Below the pieces are notes generated by a model that ran no database searches, was not told the origin of the DNA, and saw only the letters and a list, made by a program, of their open reading frames with translations. A DNA stretch of 64,000 bases. Source: MH13 sp042140245. Lineage in GTDB: Bacteria > Pseudomonadota > Alphaproteobacteria > Rhizobiales > MH13. The stretch is from contig NZ_CP159483.1 in assembly GCF_042140245.1 (NCBI RefSeq), forward strand, positions 1,488,001 through 1,552,000, read 5' to 3'. This document shows positions 32,577 through 41,780 of the stretch, piece after piece. How positions within the stretch are numbered: the first letter of the stretch is position 1; each line of letters begins with the position of its first letter. The position numbers and the translations under genes are program-made.

Positions 32577-33754
32577 CGTTCCAAGAAGCTTTTGATCCGT
32601 CCCAACGCTTCTTCAATCTGCTCGGCTGAGGCCGCGTAGGACACCCGGATAAACCCTTCGCCCAGAGTGCCGAAGTCAGGGCCACCGATGAGGGCCACGC
32701 CTGTTTCGTCGAGCAGCGTGTGGGCCAGTTTTTTTGCCTGCCATCCGGTTTTTGAGATGTCGGGAAAAGCGTAGAATGCGCCTTCTGGCTCAATGCAGGA
32801 AACATTTGGAAGGTCATTCAGGCCATCGACAACCAGTCGCCGACGTTTGGCGAAGGCGGTCATCATGGTATCAACCGCGTCCTGTGGGCCGTCGAGGGCG
32901 GCAAGCCCAGCCCATTGCGCCGGGGCGTTGACGCAGGACCAGCAATTGACCGCCAGCTTGCGCGCTTTGTCATAGAGCCCGTCAGGCCAGATCGACCAGC
33001 CCATGCGCCAGCCAGTCATCGCCCAGGTTTTCGACCAGCCGTTCAGCAGGATCAGGCGGTCTCGGATCGACGGGTAGGTGAGCAGTGACACATGATTATC
33101 GGCTGGGCCGTCCGGGCCGTACGTCATGCGCTCATAGATTTCATCGGACAAGATCGCCACATCTGGATGCGCTTCCAACCCTTTTACCAGCGCATCGATC
33201 TCCGCCTTGGGTGTCACACCGCCCGTTGGGTTGGCGGGTGAGTTCACGATGATCAGGCGTGTGGCGGGCGTGATGCGGGCGAGCACATCATCGGCTTTGA
33301 AGGCGAACCCGTTCTCCTGCGTGATTGGAATGGGCACGGGTCTAGCGCCGGTGAACTCGATCATTGAACGGTAAATGGGAAAGCCCGGATCGGGATAGAG
33401 GATTTCTGCGCCTGGTTCGCCGAACATCAAGATGGCCGTGAACATGGTCACCTTGCCACCGGGCACAATCAGCACATTGTCGGGTGAAATCTCAACGCCA
33501 GTACGGCTTTTCGTGTACCGCGCTACGCCTTCGCGTACCGCCGGGATGCCGCGCGCATCGGTGTAGCCGTGATGGCCGTCCTTCAGTGCTTTGACCGCAG
33601 CATCGACAATGTGGTCAGGTGTGGAGAAATCAGGCTGACCAATGCCCAAATTGATCACGGACCGTCCGGTTGCGGCGAGCTTCTGGGCGCGTGCGAGTAC
33701 GGCAAAAGCGTTTTCTTCGCCGATGCGGTCAAAGGCTTGAATGGTGTGCATCAT
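32573..33754 (-). CDS. Class I/II aminotransferase (PLP-dependent)
   Basis: A 393-residue fold-type I PLP enzyme of the aspartate/alanine aminotransferase group. It has GIGQPDFSTPDHIVDAAVKAL, the substrate/PLP residues NSPANPTGG, the tyrosine segment SDEIYERMTYG, the PLP lysine in NGWSKTWAMTGWRMGW and an arginine in GFIRVSYAAS for the alpha-carboxylate. Substrate is not certain from sequence. It lies 12 bases after the EamA exporter gene on the same strand, so the two are probably co-transcribed. The first two codons are both ATG; either may be used. Confidence 0.88.
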   Translation of the reverse strand: MMHTIQAFDRIGEENAFAVLARAQKLAATGRSVINLGIGQPDFSTPDHIVDAAVKALKDGHHGYTDARGIPAVREGVARYTKSRTGVEISPDNVLIVPGGKVTMFTAILMFGEPGAEILYPDPGFPIYRSMIEFTGARPVPIPITQENGFAFKADDVLARITPATRLIIVNSPANPTGGVTPKAEIDALVKGLEAHPDVAILSDEIYERMTYGPDGPADNHVSLLTYPSIRDRLILLNGWSKTWAMTGWRMGWSIWPDGLYDKARKLAVNCWSCVNAPAQWAGLAALDGPQDAVDTMMTAFAKRRRLVVDGLNDLPNVSCIEPEGAFYAFPDISKTGWQAKKLAHTLLDETGVALIGGPDFGTLGEGFIRVSYAASAEQIEEALGRIKSFLER

Positions 33755-33766
33755 GGTGGGCCTGCA

Positions 33767-34729
33767 TCATGTAGGAAGGTCTCGTGAGGTTGTTGTTCCA
33801 GCACCAGAATGGGCTTGTTCGCGTCGCCGCACCACCTCCTCGCGATAGAGCAGGTAGAGGCCGGATGCTATGATAATCCCAGCGCCGAGTATGGTCCAAA
33901 CTGTTGGAATGTCGGCAAAAACCAACCAGCCAAGCAAGACCATCCAAACAATTTGCGTGTACATGAAGGGCGCAAGCGTTGAGGCTCCCGCTCCTTGGTG
34001 AGCCTTGATCAGCAGCCAATGGCCGCCACCGCCAAAAATACCGGTGGCCAGCATCAGTGACCAACTCAACGCATCTGTTGGCCATTGCCAGACCGCAATG
34101 GCCCATGGCGCTAAAGCCAGGGCTGGAACCAGCGCTGTGAAGAGCACCAGGCCCTCTTCGTTCTCTGTCTGGGCCAGAACGCGGGTTGCCAAGGAGTAGA
34201 GCGCGAAGCTCACCATCGCGCCGACTGAAATAAGCGCTGGCCAACCCAGGCCATCCAGGCCCGGTCGGGTAACGATAAGAACGCCGATGAAACCTACCAA
34301 AATGGCGGCCCAGCGTCGTGGTCCGACTTTCTCGCCAAGAAGTGGCACCGCCAGCGCGGCCACGACGATCGGCCCTGCAAACATGATCGACGCGGTCTCG
34401 GCCAGTTGCAGATAAAGCAGCGCCCAGAAATTGAAGACCGTCGTGCCGAGCAGAAAAAGACCGCGGCTTATCTGTAAAACTGGACGCTTGGTGGCAAAGC
34501 GTCCGAAGCCTTGCCACAAACGCAAGAAGAAGACGGCCAGCACCACGTGCATGACGAACCGCATCCAGACCACTTGAAGGACCGGCAAGCTTTGGGCGAG
34601 GTATTTGGCGGTTGCATCCAAAAACCCGAACAAGCCAACGGCAATCACCATCAAGGTAATTGCGGCAAGCGGCGTGGACAGCGTTTGTGAGGTTTTGGCG
34701 GCGCGCGTATCAGCGGGGGGTGCACTCAT
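33767..34729 (-). CDS. EamA-family (DMT) transporter upstream of the aminotransferase
   Basis: A 320-residue protein with about ten helices in two EamA repeats. The first half includes LFGFLDATAKYLAQSLPVLQ, typical of the RhaT/YdcZ-like DMT exporters, and the second half ends with FADIPTVWTILGAGIIIASG. A hydrophilic tail of about 25 residues follows. The ATG at 34729 is the natural start. Its stop is 12 bases before the aminotransferase start, pointing to one operon that may export the amino acid or keto acid made by the enzyme. The substrate is not known. Confidence 0.86.
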   Translation of the reverse strand: MSAPPADTRAAKTSQTLSTPLAAITLMVIAVGLFGFLDATAKYLAQSLPVLQVVWMRFVMHVVLAVFFLRLWQGFGRFATKRPVLQISRGLFLLGTTVFNFWALLYLQLAETASIMFAGPIVVAALAVPLLGEKVGPRRWAAILVGFIGVLIVTRPGLDGLGWPALISVGAMVSFALYSLATRVLAQTENEEGLVLFTALVPALALAPWAIAVWQWPTDALSWSLMLATGIFGGGGHWLLIKAHQGAGASTLAPFMYTQIVWMVLLGWLVFADIPTVWTILGAGIIIASGLYLLYREEVVRRREQAHSGAGTTTSRDLPT

Positions 34730-34794
34730 AGCAGCTGCCTATCACCACCTCATCGCCAGGTCTATTGCTTCAGCTTCCTGGTAAGCAGCCTCTC

Positions 34795-35259
34795 TTACGG
34801 GCTTTCTGATGAGGCGGGATCATCCTCTGTGTCTGCGCTGAGATTTTTCTCCAGCTGGATAAGCGCCTTTCGCAAGCGCTTCCGGTCCTTGTCCTCAAAG
34901 CCCTTAAGTGCTTCCTGCTCCATGCGTTTCAGGCGGGTGTCCAAGTCACCAATGAGTTGGCTGCCCTTCTCGGTTAGAAAGACTTTTGATGAACGACCAT
35001 CGTCCAGACTTGGGCGGCGTTCGACCATGCCCTGGGTCCCCAAGCGTACGACCATCTTGGTAATCGTTGGTGGTTGCACCGATAGTGCACTGGCAAGTGC
35101 ACCCATGGTTTGGCCATCCCCCCCTGCAAGGGCTTTCAAGATCTGATCTTGCCCTGGATGCAGGTTGAGTTCTGAAAGAATGTTGGCCGCACGTTGACGG
35201 TAAGCCTTTGACGCTTGCACCAAGCGATAGGTAACCGTCTTGCGTTGGTTAAATGACAT
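34795..35259 (-). CDS. MarR-family transcriptional regulator
   Basis: A 154-residue winged-helix repressor or activator. The HTH segment is LASALSVQPPTITKMVVRLG and the wing is RRPSLDDGRSSKVFLTEKG, the classic MarR pattern. The ATG at 35259 has a strong AAGGGGG site; a GTG at 35280 would overlap this site. An inverted TATAC/GTATA pair with a 12-base spacer (35271-35292) covers the ribosome site and is a possible self-operator. It faces the creatininase gene across a divergent gap, so that operon and/or the EamA-aminotransferase genes are the likely targets. Confidence 0.9.
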   Translation of the reverse strand: MSFNQRKTVTYRLVQASKAYRQRAANILSELNLHPGQDQILKALAGGDGQTMGALASALSVQPPTITKMVVRLGTQGMVERRPSLDDGRSSKVFLTEKGSQLIGDLDTRLKRMEQEALKGFEDKDRKRLRKALIQLEKNLSADTEDDPASSESP

Positions 35260-35414
35260 TTGCGCCCCCTTATACCACACAAGTTGAGTATATCACCCAG
35301 AAGTACTGTAGTTCGCAATTGGCCCATTAGGCCTCAGCAAAAAGTTGGGACTTGCCAGTACCTGTTTTCAAGTGATTTTGATTGGACCTACGTCAAAACA
35401 ATGCGAGAACTTGC

Positions 35415-36215
35415 ATGCCCACACACCATTGGACCGCGCTGCCTGCGTCCGCCTTTGGCGATGGCGCTTTTAACGATCATGTGGCCGTCCTACCGCTGGG
35501 TGCAACCGAGCAGCATGGCCCTCATCTTCCTGTCAGCACTGATACAAGCATTGCCAACGGATTGATGGAGGCTGTTGCGGCGCTGCTGCCAGCAGAGGCC
35601 AACGTGTTGATAATGCCAGTGCTGGCTATCACGCATTCGCAGGAACATACCAACAAACCTGGCACGCTTTCGCTTGGCCGTGATCTGACGTTTCGATTGA
35701 TCATGGAGCTTGCGCGTGGAGTTGCGCGCGCTGGAGTGCGTAAGCTGGTGATCATCAATGCTCATGGTGGCAATGTTGGCGTGATGGTGGATGCAACCCA
35801 CCAAATCCGTGCGGAGCTTGGCATGTTGTGTGTTGGCACCAACTGGATGCGTCTGGGTTTGCCCGAAGGGTTGATCACGACCGGCGACAAGGCCGTTGAT
35901 ATCCATGGTGGACGGCTCGAAACGGCCATCATGCTGGCCCTTTGGCCTGACCTTGTGGATCAAGACGAAGCCAAGCCCTTCCCTTCGTTGCAGGGGGAGC
36001 TTGGGACAGACTTCGATTTGCTGCGCGCCTATGGGCCCATCGGGTTTGGGTGGATGGGCGACGATCTCAACCCATCTGGTGCAGTGGGCAACGCGGACGA
36101 TGCGACCGCTGAAGACGGCCAAGCCATCATTGATCATCAAGCACGGCAGATGGTGAAGCTTCTCGGCGAGGTTCAGCGCTTTCAGCCGTCCTGGTTTGCG
36201 CAGGTCTCTCAGTGA
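35415..36215 (+). CDS. Creatininase-family amidohydrolase
   Basis: A 266-residue metal-dependent amidohydrolase of the creatininase superfamily. The metal-binding pattern is present: Glu and His in LGATEQHGPHLP, the Asp in STDTSIANG, and the INAHGGNVGVMV loop with a further His. Family members open creatinine, formamides or other cyclic amides. It uses the ATG at 35415 (GAGAA upstream); a longer opening at 35382 is less likely. It is the first gene on the plus strand before a dipeptide-type importer and is divergent from the MarR regulator, so it may process the imported compound. A weak hairpin (TGACG/CGTCA) follows the stop. Confidence 0.85.
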   Translation: MPTHHWTALPASAFGDGAFNDHVAVLPLGATEQHGPHLPVSTDTSIANGLMEAVAALLPAEANVLIMPVLAITHSQEHTNKPGTLSLGRDLTFRLIMELARGVARAGVRKLVIINAHGGNVGVMVDATHQIRAELGMLCVGTNWMRLGLPEGLITTGDKAVDIHGGRLETAIMLALWPDLVDQDEAKPFPSLQGELGTDFDLLRAYGPIGFGWMGDDLNPSGAVGNADDATAEDGQAIIDHQARQMVKLLGEVQRFQPSWFAQVSQ

Positions 36216-36381
36216 CGTAGCGTCAGTTGTTTTGGGAGTGAAAAGATATTCATCACTGCCCAACGCTTAGGCGATCTCTCCAGCTATCCTAGGTGACAAG
36301 ACCTACGCCTTGCGTTTAGATGCAAGTCTTCATCGCACGCCGGTCACGAAGATCGCGGCGATGCAACAGGGAGTATCATAT

Positions 36382-37968
36382 ATGAAATCCACACTCATCC
36401 GCACCGCTGCGGTGCTTATGGGCGCAACCATGCTTGCCGGTGCGGCCAACGCAGAGACTTTGCGGTGGGCCCGTGTCGGCGATTCGTTGACGCTCGATCC
36501 GCACGCGCAAAACGAGGGTCCGACCCATACACTCGCCCACCAGATCTACGAGCCGCTTTTGCAGCGTGACATGGCTGGTGACATCATCCCAGCCTTGGCA
36601 ACAAGCTGGGCGCCGCTTGAGAGCGATCCGAACATCTGGGAATTCACACTGCGTGAAGGTGTAACGTACCACGATGGCGCTGAGTTCAACGCCGACGATG
36701 TTGTGTTCTCGATTAACCGTGCGCGCACCGAAACCTCGGCGATGAAGGAGCTTCTCGCTTCGTTGGCTGAGGTGATCAAGGTTGACGACTACACGGTGCA
36801 TTTCCGCACCGAAGGTCCAAACCCGCTGTTTCCGAACAATTTGACCAACCTCTTCATGATGGATCAGGGTTGGGCTGAGGCCAACGACGTGGTCGCTGTT
36901 CAGGATATCGCCAACGGCGAAGATAGCTTTGCGGCGCGCAACGCCAATGGCACCGGCGCTTTCAGTCTGACAAGCCGTGAGCCAGAAGTGCGCACCGTGC
37001 TGACGGCCAACCCAGATTATTGGGGTATTGGTGAGTTCCCGCTTGAAGTTTCGGAAATCATCTACACGCCGATCCAAAACCAGGCGACGCGTGTTGCTGC
37101 GCTCCTTTCGGGCGAAGTGGACCTGATCCAAGACATCCCTGTGCAGGATCTGGACCGCGTTGGTTCGACCGATGGTCTGAAGGTTGTGACCGCCCCGCAA
37201 AACCGCGTGATCTTCCTCGGGATGCAGCAGGGTGAAGATGATTTGGACACCGACAGCGTTGAGGGTGCCAACCCGTTCGCTGATGTGCGCGTGCGCCAGG
37301 CTGTCAACACAGCTGTCAACCGCGATGCGATCCAGCAGGTTGTGATGCGCGGCCAATCAGCACCAACGGGTGTGATCATGCCTCCGTTCGTCAATGGTTG
37401 GACCGAAGAGCTGGACGCAGCGCCTGAAACCGACGTTGAAGCGGCTCGCGCTTTGATGGCAGAAGCTGGCTATGAAGATGGCTTTGAAATCATCTTCAAC
37501 TGCCCCAATGACCGCTACATCAATGATGAGGCGATCTGTCAGGCCGTCGTCGGCATGCTCGCTCAGATCGGTATCACCGCGAACTTGGAAGCACAGACCC
37601 GTGCCAACCACTTCCCGCTGATCCAGAACCAGGAAACAGAGTTCTATCTGCTCGGCTGGGGCGTTCCAACGTTTGACAGTGAGTATGTGTTCAACTTCCT
37701 GGTCCACTCGACCGAAGGCGATTACGGCTCCTGGAACAACACCGGTTATTCTAACCCAGAGGTCGACGAGATGATCGTCTCCCTGGCATCGGAAACCGAT
37801 CTTGAAGCGCGCAATGCCACCATCGGTGAGATCTGGGCGCAGGTACAGGAAGATGTGCTCTACATCCCCATTCACAACCAAGTGTTGAACTGGGGTATGC
37901 GCGAAAACATCGACTTCCCCGTGCAGCCTGAAGATCAGCCGCACTTCAAGTTCCTCACGTTCAATTGA
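36382..37968 (+). CDS. Dipeptide-type ABC transporter binding protein 1
   Basis: A 528-residue periplasmic protein of the DppA/OppA family (SBP_bac_5). The signal peptide ends near residue 22 (AGAANAETLRW). The core includes RWARVGDSLTLDPHAQNEGP, LREGVTYHDGAEFNADDVVF and NPFADVRVRQAVNTAVNRDA, which are the standard family segments. The ATG at 36382 has AGGGAG upstream; in-frame codons before it do not give a signal. It is closely related to the next gene, suggesting duplication. It binds a peptide or a related solute; the exact ligand is not shown. Confidence 0.92.
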   Translation: MKSTLIRTAAVLMGATMLAGAANAETLRWARVGDSLTLDPHAQNEGPTHTLAHQIYEPLLQRDMAGDIIPALATSWAPLESDPNIWEFTLREGVTYHDGAEFNADDVVFSINRARTETSAMKELLASLAEVIKVDDYTVHFRTEGPNPLFPNNLTNLFMMDQGWAEANDVVAVQDIANGEDSFAARNANGTGAFSLTSREPEVRTVLTANPDYWGIGEFPLEVSEIIYTPIQNQATRVAALLSGEVDLIQDIPVQDLDRVGSTDGLKVVTAPQNRVIFLGMQQGEDDLDTDSVEGANPFADVRVRQAVNTAVNRDAIQQVVMRGQSAPTGVIMPPFVNGWTEELDAAPETDVEAARALMAEAGYEDGFEIIFNCPNDRYINDEAICQAVVGMLAQIGITANLEAQTRANHFPLIQNQETEFYLLGWGVPTFDSEYVFNFLVHSTEGDYGSWNNTGYSNPEVDEMIVSLASETDLEARNATIGEIWAQVQEDVLYIPIHNQVLNWGMRENIDFPVQPEDQPHFKFLTFN

Positions 37969-37995
37969 TCACCGATTAGAACCTGATGTCGTTAC

Positions 37996-38034
37996 AGTGG
38001 CGGGGCCTGCAAGGATTTGGCTTGCTCCGCCACT
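37996..38034 (+). promoter_or_regulatory. Intercistronic hairpin between the two tandem binding-protein genes
   Basis: AGTGGCGG (37996-38003) pairs with CCGCCACT (38027-38034) around a 23-base loop. No T-run follows, so it is more likely to stabilise or process the upstream message than to end it. Confidence 0.6.
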
Positions 38035-38147
38035 CTCTTCGCCCACTATCCGGGCAGGGGGCGCTGGCATGTCTGGCCTTGCCTCATTTGTGGATAGAAC
38101 GGCCCCGCATCACCGCGCTGTGGTCGGATTTCGGAGGAAACCAACTT

Positions 38148-39722
38148 ATGTTCCACTCACAAACGCGTTTGGCTGTGTCGACGCTCGCGCTGGCAATGGC
38201 GCTGGGTGCAGCGGCGCCCGCCTCAGCTGAAACCTTTCGTTGGGCGACAACGTCTGACCCAAATACGATGGATCCGCATGGAGCGTCGTCTGCACCGGTT
38301 CTGGGTTTCCTCAACAATGTTTATGAAGGCCTTGTGCGTCGCGATCGCACGATGGCCGTAGAACCTGCACTTGCTGTGCGTTGGGAAGCACTTGGCGATG
38401 AAGGATGGCGGTTCCATTTGCGCGAGGGCGTGACCTTCCACAATGGTGCGGAATTCACCGCCGATGATGTGCTGTTCTCGTATGAACGCGCCTCAGGTGA
38501 AACCTCGGATGTGCGCTCCTGGTTTGCGACGGTGAGCGAAGTGAATGTGGTTGATGATTACACCATCGACTTCATGACCTCAGCGCCCAATCCCATCTTC
38601 CCAGGCTCCATTGCCAACTTCATGATCATGGATCGTGATTGGTCGGTGGAAAACGGAGCTGAGACACCCGCCACCGATGAAGAGCGCTTCACGACGCTCA
38701 ATGCCAATGGTACGGCCGCCTTCCAGGTGGTGGAGCGCTCGCCGGGCGTGCGTACTGTTTTGGAACCGTTCGATGGCTGGTGGGGTGAGGTGGAGCACAC
38801 CATCACGCAGGCTATCTACACGCCCATTCAGTCGGACGCGACGATGCTGGCAGCGTTGATTGCCGGTGACGTTGATTTCATCAACCCGGTGCCAATCCAA
38901 AATGTGGAACGTCTGCAAAACACCGATGGCATGAACGTCATCGTGGGCGAAGAAGCCCGTGTGATGATGCTCGGTTTTCCGCATGAGGCCGAAACGCTGA
39001 CCTTTGATGGGTCGCCCAACCCGTTTGCGGACGTGCGAGTGCGCCAAGCGGTTTATCACGCGATCAATGTCGACGCGATAGACACGACCATCATGCGCGG
39101 TGCGGTCGAACCGGTGTCTCAACTCGTCACGCCCGATATGCGTGGCTACTCAGCGAGCCTGCCGGACCGTCTGGATTACAACCCTGATGGTGCCCGCGCG
39201 CTGCTTGCCGAGGCCGGCTACGAAGATGGCTTCACTTTCTCGCTGATGTGTCCGAACGACCGTTACATCAATGATGCGGCTGTCTGCCAAGCGGTGGTTG
39301 CCATGCTGGCGCAGGTGGGCATCACGGTTGACCTCAACACCATGCCGGTCGCCAACTACTGGCCGGAGCTGCGTGCCGACAATTTCGATATGTATCTGCT
39401 CGGTTGGTCGCCCGGCACGTTTGACCATGAGCATCCGATCCGCTTCCTGGTTTCAACACCAAACGAAGAACGGCGCCTCGGATCCTGGAACTTTGGTGGC
39501 TTCTCAAACGATCGTGTGGATGAGCTTTTGCCAGCGGTGCAATCGGAAGTGGATGAGGGTGTTCGCCAGGGCATGCTCGATGAGATCACCAGCATCTACC
39601 AAGATGAGGTGGCCTATGTGCCGCTCTATTCGCAGCCCATTCTTTGGGGTGTGCGCGATGGCGTAGAGGTTTCGCCGCGCTCGGACAATTTCTTCATTCT
39701 TCGCTGGGTCAGCGTCGAGTAG
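38148..39722 (+). CDS. Dipeptide-type ABC transporter binding protein 2 (tandem paralogue)
   Basis: A 524-residue SBP_bac_5 protein. The signal peptide ends near residue 27 (GAAAPASAETFRW). It shares with the previous protein the segments LREGVTFHNGAEFTADDVLF, NPFADVRVRQAVYHAINVDA and CPNDRYINDAAVCQAVVAML, so the two are clear tandem duplicates that have since diverged. The ATG at 38148 has a GGAGGAA site. Having two binding proteins for one set of permeases and ATPases would widen the range of solutes. It is followed by a terminator-like hairpin. Confidence 0.92.
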   Translation: MFHSQTRLAVSTLALAMALGAAAPASAETFRWATTSDPNTMDPHGASSAPVLGFLNNVYEGLVRRDRTMAVEPALAVRWEALGDEGWRFHLREGVTFHNGAEFTADDVLFSYERASGETSDVRSWFATVSEVNVVDDYTIDFMTSAPNPIFPGSIANFMIMDRDWSVENGAETPATDEERFTTLNANGTAAFQVVERSPGVRTVLEPFDGWWGEVEHTITQAIYTPIQSDATMLAALIAGDVDFINPVPIQNVERLQNTDGMNVIVGEEARVMMLGFPHEAETLTFDGSPNPFADVRVRQAVYHAINVDAIDTTIMRGAVEPVSQLVTPDMRGYSASLPDRLDYNPDGARALLAEAGYEDGFTFSLMCPNDRYINDAAVCQAVVAMLAQVGITVDLNTMPVANYWPELRADNFDMYLLGWSPGTFDHEHPIRFLVSTPNEERRLGSWNFGGFSNDRVDELLPAVQSEVDEGVRQGMLDEITSIYQDEVAYVPLYSQPILWGVRDGVEVSPRSDNFFILRWVSVE

Positions 39723-39731
39723 CTTTTTTGA

Positions 39732-39763
39732 TGGCGGGCCGCCTTTCGTGGCCCGCCATTTTT
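39732..39763 (+). terminator. Terminator-like hairpin before the permease genes
   Basis: TGGCGGGCC (39732-39740) pairs with GGCCCGCCA (39750-39758) over a nine-base loop and is followed by five T residues. It lies just after the second binding-protein stop. It is probably a partial terminator that lets some reading continue into the permease genes. Confidence 0.8.
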
Positions 39764-39778
39764 GGTTGGGGGTAGCGT

Positions 39779-40759
39779 ATGATCGCGTTTGTCATTCGCC
39801 GGGTGTTTCAGTCGATTGTGGTTCTGCTCATCGTAGGCCTGATCGCGTTTTTGATGTTTCGCTATGTCGGCGATCCGATCGAAAGTTTGCTTGGGCAAGA
39901 ACGCACCTTTGAAGACATCGCCAATTTGCGCGAGCGCCTTGGGCTGAACGATCCGTTTATCGTGCAGTACTTCAATTTCCTCTGGGGCGCGGTTCAAGGC
40001 GAGTTTGGCATCTCCTACCGCGCCGGTGTGCCGGTTTCGCAGCTTATCGGCGAGCGGCTACCCGCGACGCTGGAATTGGCCTTTGTGTCCGGCTTGTTTG
40101 CCTTGGTCGGAGGGTTGGCGCTGGGCGTTTACACCGCGCTACGCCGCAAAGGCTTCATCGCCACCACTATCATGACAACGTCTTTGATCGGCGTTTCGTT
40201 GCCAACCTTTTTGATCGGCATTGCGCTGATCTGGATTTTCGCCGTGGAGCTTCAGTGGCTGCCCTCCAATGGACGCGGTGAAGTGGTGCAGATTGGTGGA
40301 TGGACCACCGGATTTCTCACCGTCTCAGGGCTTCAATCGCTCATTCTTCCAGCCATTACTCTTGGTCTCTACCAACTCACACTCATCATGCGTTTGGTGC
40401 GCTCAGAAATGTTGGAAGTGCTGCGTACCGACTACATTAAGTTTGCGCGTGCCCGCGGACTTTCGGCGCGGGCGGTGAACTTTGGCCACGCGCTCAAAAA
40501 CACGATGATCCCCGTGATCACCATCACTGGCTTGCAGCTTGGCTCCATCGTTGCCTTCGCCATTATCACCGAGACCGTGTTCCAGTGGCCGGGCGTTGGC
40601 CTCATGTTCATCAACGCCATCAACTTCGTCGATATTCCGGTGATGGCCACCTATCTGATGCTGATCGCCGTCTTCTTTGTGCTGGTCAATCTGATCGTTG
40701 ACCTTCTCTACTTCGCCGTTGATCCGCGTTTGCGGGTCGAGCGTCCGACATCGAAATAG
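39779..40759 (+). CDS. Dipeptide-type ABC transporter permease 1 (DppB-like)
   Basis: A 326-residue inner-membrane permease with six helices. It starts with FVIRRVFQSIVVLLIVGLIA and has the large periplasmic loop (DPFIVQYFNFLWGAVQGEFG) and the coupling loop FARARGLSARAVNFGHALKN. The ATG at 39779 follows a weak GGGGGTAG site. The next gene starts ten bases after its stop. Together with permease 2 it forms the membrane channel. Confidence 0.93.
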   Translation: MIAFVIRRVFQSIVVLLIVGLIAFLMFRYVGDPIESLLGQERTFEDIANLRERLGLNDPFIVQYFNFLWGAVQGEFGISYRAGVPVSQLIGERLPATLELAFVSGLFALVGGLALGVYTALRRKGFIATTIMTTSLIGVSLPTFLIGIALIWIFAVELQWLPSNGRGEVVQIGGWTTGFLTVSGLQSLILPAITLGLYQLTLIMRLVRSEMLEVLRTDYIKFARARGLSARAVNFGHALKNTMIPVITITGLQLGSIVAFAIITETVFQWPGVGLMFINAINFVDIPVMATYLMLIAVFFVLVNLIVDLLYFAVDPRLRVERPTSK

Positions 40760-40769
40760 GAGCGCGGAC

Positions 40770-41771
40770 ATGAGCGATACATCGATGGACAAATCTGACC
40801 TGGCCGTGGACGGCGAGGTTGTTGCCGAGAAGTTGGAAGCGGCTAAAGCCGATGCGCCTTCACTGATAGCGCGCATCAGGCGGTCAGATGTTTGGTATTC
40901 TTTCACCCGGTCACCGGTTGCCATTGTTGCGGCTGTGGTTGTGCTGATCATTGTGCTGGCGTCGATTTTTGCGCCGCTGATTTCACCGCAGAACCCGTTT
41001 AACCCGGCCGAACTCAATTTGATGGATGGGTTCACGGCGCCCATGGAGCCCAATCAGTTCACCGGCAGTGTTTATTGGCTCGGCACGGATGATCAGGGTC
41101 GGGACATCTTTTCCACCATTCTCTACGGATCACGCATCTCGTTGTTTGTGGGTGTGTCCGCCGTGGCATTGGCCATGGTGATCGGTATCGTTTTGGGCTT
41201 GGTCGCGGGCTATCGCGGCGGTTGGGCGGACACCGTCATCATGCGTGTGGCTGATGTTCAGCTGACATTTCCATCGATCCTGATTGCTCTGCTGGTGTTT
41301 GGTGTTGTGCGTGGTTTGGTGCCGCCCGACATGCGCAACGATCTGGCCGTTTGGATCCTTATCGTTTCCATCGCGCTGTCCGACTGGGTGCAGTATGCCC
41401 GCACTGTGCGTGGCGCGACCCTTGTGGAGCGCAACAAGGAATATGTGCAGGCGGCCCGGGTCATTGGCGTGAAGCCGTTTGCCATCATGATGCGTCACGT
41501 TCTGCCCAATGTGTTGGGTCCGGTTCTGGTGATTGCGACCATTGGTTTGGCTCTGGCCATTATCGCTGAGGCGACGCTCTCGTTCTTGGGTGTTGGCATG
41601 CCGAAAACCACACCCTCGCTCGGCACGCTGATCAACACAGGCCAGGATTTCCTGTTCTCCGGTGAGTGGTGGATTTTGCTCTTCCCTGCGATCACGCTGC
41701 TGGCCTTGGCACTTTCTGTGAATTTGCTGGGTGACTGGTTGCGCGATGCGCTGAACCCGAAACTGCGTTAG
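40770..41771 (+). CDS. Dipeptide-type ABC transporter permease 2 (DppC-like)
   Basis: A 333-residue permease. The N-terminal region of about 50 residues is charged, then a first helix (IVAAVVVLIIVLASIFAPLI), a large periplasmic loop with WLGTDDQGRDIFSTILYGSR and the coupling loop QAARVIGVKPFAIMMRHVLP. The ATG at 40770 has AGGAG at the right distance and is preferred over upstream frames. It is followed nine bases later by an ATPase gene. Confidence 0.93.
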   Translation: MSDTSMDKSDLAVDGEVVAEKLEAAKADAPSLIARIRRSDVWYSFTRSPVAIVAAVVVLIIVLASIFAPLISPQNPFNPAELNLMDGFTAPMEPNQFTGSVYWLGTDDQGRDIFSTILYGSRISLFVGVSAVALAMVIGIVLGLVAGYRGGWADTVIMRVADVQLTFPSILIALLVFGVVRGLVPPDMRNDLAVWILIVSIALSDWVQYARTVRGATLVERNKEYVQAARVIGVKPFAIMMRHVLPNVLGPVLVIATIGLALAIIAEATLSFLGVGMPKTTPSLGTLINTGQDFLFSGEWWILLFPAITLLALALSVNLLGDWLRDALNPKLR

Positions 41772-41780
41772 GGGCTGATT

